A stretch of 64,000 bases of DNA from Mesorhizobium sp. M4B.F.Ca.ET.058.02.1.1 (GTDB lineage: Bacteria; Pseudomonadota; Alphaproteobacteria; Rhizobiales; Rhizobiaceae), in NCBI RefSeq assembly GCF_003952505.1, contig NZ_CP034450.1:1612001-1676000 (forward strand), read 5' to 3'. Below are positions 61,763 through 64,000 of this stretch, piece after piece (within the stretch, counting starts at the first letter, position 1; every line of letters begins with the position of its first letter). Below the pieces are notes generated by a model that was not told the origin of the DNA, made no database searches, and saw nothing but the letters and a program-made list of their open reading frames with translations. Position numbers and translations under genes: made by a program.

Positions 61763-63148
61763 TCATATCCCCGGTGGCCGCACATACCCATCCGTCAGCC
61801 TCGCCAGCGCCTTGGCGGCGGCAAGCAGCCTGAGGTCGCAGTGGCGACGGCCGACAAGCTGGGCGCCGATCGGCAGGCCATCGCGGTCGAGGCCGATCGG
61901 GATAACGGCGGCCGGATGGCCGGTCAGGTTGAAACGGCAGGCATGGCTGAGCGCCGTCCAGTAGGGCGTCTCGACGCCGTCGACCGGGATCGGCGTGCCC
62001 GTCTCGCGATGCTTGAAGGCGGTGCACATCATTGCCGGGCACACCAGCACGTCCCAGTCGCCGAAGAAGCGCTCCCAGGCGTGGATGAAGTCGTCGCGCC
62101 GGTTGAGCGCCGCGAGATAGGTAGCGAGCGTTGGCGAGTCTTGCAGCGGTGCCTGGAAGGCCTGCGAGTACCAGGTGATGAAGTCGGAGAACAGCGCCCG
62201 TTCGGCGGCGAAGTCATGCGAAGGCAGGGCCTCGCCCACCTTTGCGCCGGCGACGTCGATCGCGCCGGCAAAACCGGTAATCGCATCGGCGATGTCGCGG
62301 GCGATCGGCACGCCCGGGAATTCGGGCGCGAAGGCGACCCGCAGCCGCGACAGCGGCGGCTCGGGCGCCTCGTCGGTCGCTGCCGGCGGCACCTCGGTGT
62401 CCTGCCCGTCGGCGCCTGCAATAACGCGGTGGGCAAGGATGAGGTCGTCGACATCGCGCGCCAGTGGCCCGATGTCGAACAGCAGACGGAAGCTGCGCGG
62501 CATGTCGGGCGGATCGGCATAACTGCCGGTGATCGGCACCGTCGATTGCGTCGGCTTGAAGCCGCATATGCCGCACAGATGCGCCGGCACGCGGATCGAG
62601 CCGCCGGCATCGCTGCCGATATCCAGCGGCACCAGACCGGCCGCGACGGCCGCCGCGGCACCGCCGCTGGAGCCGCCCGGCGTGCGGGCGACGTCCCAGG
62701 GATTGCTCGTGCGGCCGAAGATCGGGTTGACGGTCTGCAGGTCGCGCAGCCGGGGTGGCACATTGGTCTTGCCGATGATGATCGCGCCCGCCTTGCGCAA
62801 GCGCGCGGCAATCGTGCTGTCGGCCGTCGGTACATGGTCGGCCCAGGCCGTCAGCCCGACCGTGGTGCGCATGCCCGCCGTGGCGTGGCCGTCCTTCAGG
62901 GTGACCGGCACGCCATGCAGCGGCCCGACGGCCTCGCCGCGCGCCAGGGCATCGTCGGCGGCCCTCGCGCCCTCGCGCGCCGCCTTCTCGTCAAGCGTGA
63001 TGATGGCGTTGAGCAGCGGGTTGACGGCGGCGATGCGCTCCAGCTGCGCCTCCATCGCCTCGCTGGCGCTGACGCGGCGCTCGCGGATCGCGGCCGCCAG
63101 TTGCATGGCGGTGAGGAAGGTGGTGTCGGCGGTCAGGGCGTTTGTCAT
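61763..63148 (-). CDS. Amidase (amidase-signature family)
   Basis: A 461-residue Ser-cisSer-Lys hydrolase. The start MTNALTADTTFLTAMQLAAA is preferred over ATG at 63190. Catalytic Lys is in PVTLKDGHATAGM, and the signature is GGSSGGAAAAVAAGLVPLDI with GSDAGGSIRVPAHLCG. Amidases of this group hydrolyse varied amides; substrate not evident. No gene partners are seen. Confidence 0.93.
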   Translation of the reverse strand: MTNALTADTTFLTAMQLAAAIRERRVSASEAMEAQLERIAAVNPLLNAIITLDEKAAREGARAADDALARGEAVGPLHGVPVTLKDGHATAGMRTTVGLTAWADHVPTADSTIAARLRKAGAIIIGKTNVPPRLRDLQTVNPIFGRTSNPWDVARTPGGSSGGAAAAVAAGLVPLDIGSDAGGSIRVPAHLCGICGFKPTQSTVPITGSYADPPDMPRSFRLLFDIGPLARDVDDLILAHRVIAGADGQDTEVPPAATDEAPEPPLSRLRVAFAPEFPGVPIARDIADAITGFAGAIDVAGAKVGEALPSHDFAAERALFSDFITWYSQAFQAPLQDSPTLATYLAALNRRDDFIHAWERFFGDWDVLVCPAMMCTAFKHRETGTPIPVDGVETPYWTALSHACRFNLTGHPAAVIPIGLDRDGLPIGAQLVGRRHCDLRLLAAAKALARLTDGYVRPPGI

Positions 63149-63384
63149 GCGCGCATCCTCCCCGGATTGGCCTTCGCCAATCGCCAGCACGGCAGCCTAT
63201 CAAAATCGGGTTGCCCCATGGCCTTTCCCCCTGCCCTCATCCTACCACAAACGACAGGATGCGGTGAGGGGCCGGAAAGTTCGGTGGTTCAGTCGATCTT
63301 GTGTGGCCTTCCGGCGGAAAACGAACAACAATGGCCTGCCGCCACGCCGCACGATGGCGGAAAGAGTAGCAGGAGGAGATGCGA

Positions 63385-63684
63385 ATGGACGAGCCCGATC
63401 GCTGGCGCAACATGGCAAGCGCGCCGAGGGATGGCAGCCGGATCCTGGTCACGGTGCGGCCGACCGAGCAGGGGCCGGCCGAGGTCGACATGGCCTATTG
63501 GTCGCGCGCCGACCAGCATGGCGAGGAAGGCTGGCGCTCCTCCGACTCCCAGCCGGGCCGCGTGGTCGAATATGCCGACCCGGAACTGAAATGCTGGATG
63601 CCGCTACCATCAGCCGGAAGAGGCTCGATGCCGAGCCCGTGGGAGGGCGACGAGGTGCCGCTGCTGGACGGGTCGGGGATTTAG
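63385..63684 (+). CDS. Small hypothetical protein
   Basis: A 99-residue protein from MDEPDRWRNMASAPRDGSRI. AGGAGGAG abuts the ATG at 63379, so the ATG at 63385 has the proper spacing. The VYADPEL-like core (RVVEYADPELKCWMPLPSAG) and YWSRADQHGEEGWRSSDSQ look conserved. It is a soluble protein of unknown function. Confidence 0.65.
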   Translation: MDEPDRWRNMASAPRDGSRILVTVRPTEQGPAEVDMAYWSRADQHGEEGWRSSDSQPGRVVEYADPELKCWMPLPSAGRGSMPSPWEGDEVPLLDGSGI

Positions 63685-63687
63685 GGC

Positions 63688-63840
63688 CAGTCTCCCCCCT
63701 TGAGGGGGAGATGTCGCCGAAGGCGACAGAGGGGGTCGCCGCGCGTGGAGCGCCAGCCTTGATCCGCCGCAGGAGGTAGAGCCCAGTCGAACCGACCCCC
63801 TCTGCCCTGCCGGGCATCTCCCCCACAAGGGGGGAGATGG
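63688..63840. repeat. Inverted repeat of the rhizobial intergenic type
   Basis: The left arm (about 63691-63739) and right arm (about 63791-63839) share reverse-complement modules CTCCCCC/GGGGGAG and ACAGAGGGGGTCG/CGACCCCCTCTG, with GCCCTGCCGGGCATC in the right arm. It is the same class as 2328-2480. It lies between a small gene and the Rieske gene end. Confidence 0.65.
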
Positions 63841-63853
63841 CAGCTTCAACGGC

Positions 63854-64000
63854 TCACCCCACCGCCACCAGCACCTCCCCTGCCTCAACCTTCGCCGGGT
63901 AGGTCCTCAGATTGATACATGGCGGCAGGCGCCTGGCTTCGCCTGTGCGGTAGTCGAAGGCGCCGGAGTGTTTCGGGCATTCGACCTCGTAGTCCATCAC
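63854..64000 (-). CDS. Rieske [2Fe-2S] ferredoxin, C-terminal part, cut by window edge
   Basis: Forty-eight codons ending at the TGA at 63854-63856. ECPKHSGAFDYRTGEARRLP carries the second cluster-binding box (Cys-x-x-His), and INLRTYPAKVEAGEVLVAVG is the usual C-terminus of dioxygenase-type Rieske ferredoxins. The first cluster box and the start lie outside the window. Confidence 0.88.
   Translation of the reverse strand: MMDYEVECPKHSGAFDYRTGEARRLPPCINLRTYPAKVEAGEVLVAVG

Noticed and set aside
61715..63589. 624-codon plus-strand ORF opposite the amidase
   Set aside because: Shadow frame; the minus strand carries the full amidase signature.

Overview
The window looks like chromosomal DNA of a high-GC alphaproteobacterium of the order Rhizobiales, most like Mesorhizobium. 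The reasons are the GC-rich coding style, the density of ABC sugar systems with LacI and LysR regulators, the NHEJ genes, the rhizobial palindromic intergenic repeats, and IS1-family transposase relics of a type common in rhizobia. This is inferred from protein style; no rRNA or other marker gene is present. No tRNA, rRNA or CRISPR array was found.

Layout. 1-5.3 kb: ku, a broken ligD whose reading frame runs into the tail of a GIY-YIG nuclease gene, a lone groEL and a GNAT acetyltransferase. 5.4-6.6 kb: an IS1-type relic carrying an Imm8-like immunity gene. 6.7-14.7 kb: an aldo/keto reductase behind a perfect FNR/FixK-type box, then a polyol locus (LacI regulator, zinc dehydrogenase, SDR dehydrogenase, solute-binding protein, PfkB kinase, GatZ-like protein) that matches the D-altritol/galactitol route through D-tagatose. 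14.7-18.5 kb: a GST, a YUCCA-like flavin monooxygenase, and a DUF559 gene lying between 78-bp inverted repeats and split by a second IS1-type relic with its own passenger ORF. 18.5-23.2 kb: two large TolB/TPR transcription regulators, small exported proteins and a DUF922 protease. 23.5-28 kb: a complete sugar ABC importer, the last permease frameshifted. 28-34.7 kb: SDR/LysR, VOC, MFS, ankyrin, GNAT and lipocalin-like genes, the last just downstream of a third transposase relic. 34.7-45 kb: a cation/proton antiporter, a LysR-controlled sulfatase and peptide-type binding protein, DUF2270, and a diguanylate cyclase.

45-50.5 kb is an accessory-looking patch: a methyltransferase bracketed by 63-bp direct repeats, a CDF-like transporter, a frameshifted DUF1059 gene, a persulfide-stress module (MFS plus MBL dioxygenase, divergent from an ArsR-rhodanese regulator, with an inverted-repeat operator between them), and a LigD-like ligase fragment without its catalytic lysine. 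50.8-57.6 kb holds a tightly coupled five-gene partner-switching operon (degenerate GHKL protein, STAS-methyltransferase fusion, sensor PP2C phosphatase, GHKL kinase, STAS protein) directly downstream of a GGDEF-EAL gene. It resembles Pseudomonas SiaABCD in logic but contains an unusual STAS-SAM methyltransferase fusion, and is the best candidate here for an undescribed system. 57.9-64 kb: an AraC regulator, small hypotheticals, a sulfotransferase-like protein, a two-domain VOC protein, an amidase, and the 3' end of a Rieske ferredoxin gene at the window edge.
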